A program made the position numbers and the translations under genes. A stretch of 40,441 bases of DNA from a virus: IMG/VR virus record IMGVR_UViG_3300032516_000068, positions 1 to 40,441 of that record. One strand, written 5' to 3'. The number at the start of each line of letters is the position of its first letter. The stretch's first letter is position 1. This document shows positions 39,783 to 40,441 of the stretch, piece after piece. Under the pieces are notes generated by a model. The model did not search any database and was not told where the DNA came from. It saw only the letters and a list, made by a program, of their open reading frames with translations.

Positions 39783-40441
39783 ATGGCACTTGCTCCAGAA
39801 CATGCTGATGGCAATTACAATCTATTATTTAAAATAGCTAGCAATACATATGATATTGCACAAGGCGGGGATGGTGGTAATGGAGGTAATGGAGCTACAG
39901 GAAGCACGGGCGCAACAGGCGTTGCTGGATCACAAGGTTCTACTGGGGCTACTGGTATCGGAGCGACTGGCGCAACTGGCGCGGGGGGGGTTGGCGCGAC
40001 CGGGGCTACGGGGGCAGGTTCAGTCACCAGCATCACGGCAGGTGCAGGTTTAACTGGAGGAACAATTACTACTTCTGGAACCATTGCTGTTAATCCAGTT
40101 TATAGTTTGGAAATTCATGTCAGCAAAGATGGTAACGATGCAACTGGAGACGGAACGATTCTAAATCCAGTATTGACTATTACCAAAGCGCTCACATTGG
40201 TTGGTGCTGGAAAGAATACTGTCATTGTTCATCCAGGTGGATACACCGAAAGCCCAACCGTTACATCAACTAACACGACAATTGCAACGTCTGGGCTGAC
40301 AGGTGCAAACACGCTTTTAACTGGAACGCTGACACTAAATGCTGCCGCTCGCGTTTCTGGCTTAAAGATGAGCAACCTGACAATTACTGGGTCAGGCAAT
40401 ACATACATCTCAAACTGCACTGTTGATACGCAAGTTATTAA
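39783..40441 (+). CDS. Collagen-like tail fibre, partial (runs off window)
   Basis: Starts MALAPEHADGNYNLLFKIAS and is open to the end of the window (219 codons). The N-terminal anchor module (residues 1-27) is followed by a Gly-X-Y collagen-like stretch (about 28-75, Gly-Ala-Thr-rich with a GGDGGNGGNG start). Next is SVTSITAGAGLTGGTITTSG, a motif often found at fibre domain joints, and then a DUF1565-like parallel beta-helix start (HVSKDGNDATGDGTILNPVL). So it is a second receptor-binding fibre or spike, probably trimeric. The rest is outside the window, so domain content beyond the first coils is unknown. Confidence 0.8.
   Translation, partial: MALAPEHADGNYNLLFKIASNTYDIAQGGDGGNGGNGATGSTGATGVAGSQGSTGATGIGATGATGAGGVGATGATGAGSVTSITAGAGLTGGTITTSGTIAVNPVYSLEIHVSKDGNDATGDGTILNPVLTITKALTLVGAGKNTVIVHPGGYTESPTVTSTNTTIATSGLTGANTLLTGTLTLNAAARVSGLKMSNLTITGSGNTYISNCTVDTQVI

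Overview
The window is one continuous stretch of a tailed double-stranded DNA bacteriophage (or prophage-like) genome. The hallmark virion genes are all visible: terminase large subunit, portal, an acidic scaffold-like protein, major capsid protein, collagen-like tail fibres and a giant internal-virion-type protein. Coding is very dense, with many ATGA stop/start overlaps. I see no tRNA or rRNA gene, no CRISPR array, no integrase and no DNA polymerase. The portal/scaffold/capsid order and the giant ejection-type protein suggest a podovirus-like phage. Several genes lack a clear Shine-Dalgarno sequence and use AT-rich leaders. The host cannot be named from the sequence; the glycosyltransferases and a possible lipoprotein would fit a Gram-negative host.

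Layout. (1) Bases 18-4885, minus strand: an operon reading leftward with two GT-B glycosyltransferases, a MazG-like pyrophosphohydrolase, a small protein, a dCMP deaminase, a DNA methyltransferase fused in frame to a small phage protein, and a hypothetical protein. A 19-bp repeat occurs upstream of the operon and again inside it. (2) Bases 4886-5527: a gene-poor switch region with a strong minus-strand terminator and possible small RNA or small ORFs. (3) Bases 5528-18678, plus strand: a GT9-like glycosyltransferase, small Cys-containing proteins, an unrecognised virion-like protein, a head-tail-type protein, a collagen-like fibre, a 14-repeat propeller-type protein, three charged helical proteins and a second methyltransferase. 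(4) Bases 18682-27216: a 2844-residue polyvalent-type protein with an HELGH metallopeptidase motif and an ADP-ribosyltransferase-like module. (5) Bases 27213-30664: a Cys-rich protein, a second GT9-like protein, a Dam-type methylase, an attC-like hairpin and a fourth methyltransferase. (6) Bases 30658-32451, minus strand: terminase large subunit. (7) Bases 32532-40441, plus strand: a small gene, a GT-A-like glycosyltransferase, portal, small proteins, scaffold, capsid, and the start of a second collagen-like fibre that runs off the window.

How the parts may work together (inference): four methyltransferases without a visible restriction partner probably protect phage DNA. MazG and dCMP deaminase adjust host nucleotide pools. 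Five glycosyltransferases could decorate virion proteins, DNA or host surface; the threonine-rich Gly-Ala-Thr collagen-like stalks are an attractive acceptor. The most unusual signals are the integron-type attC-like site beside a GC-rich methyltransferase, the paired GT9-like enzymes that share a C-terminal module with a Cys-rich protein, the recurring regulatory-looking repeats, and the giant polyvalent protein.
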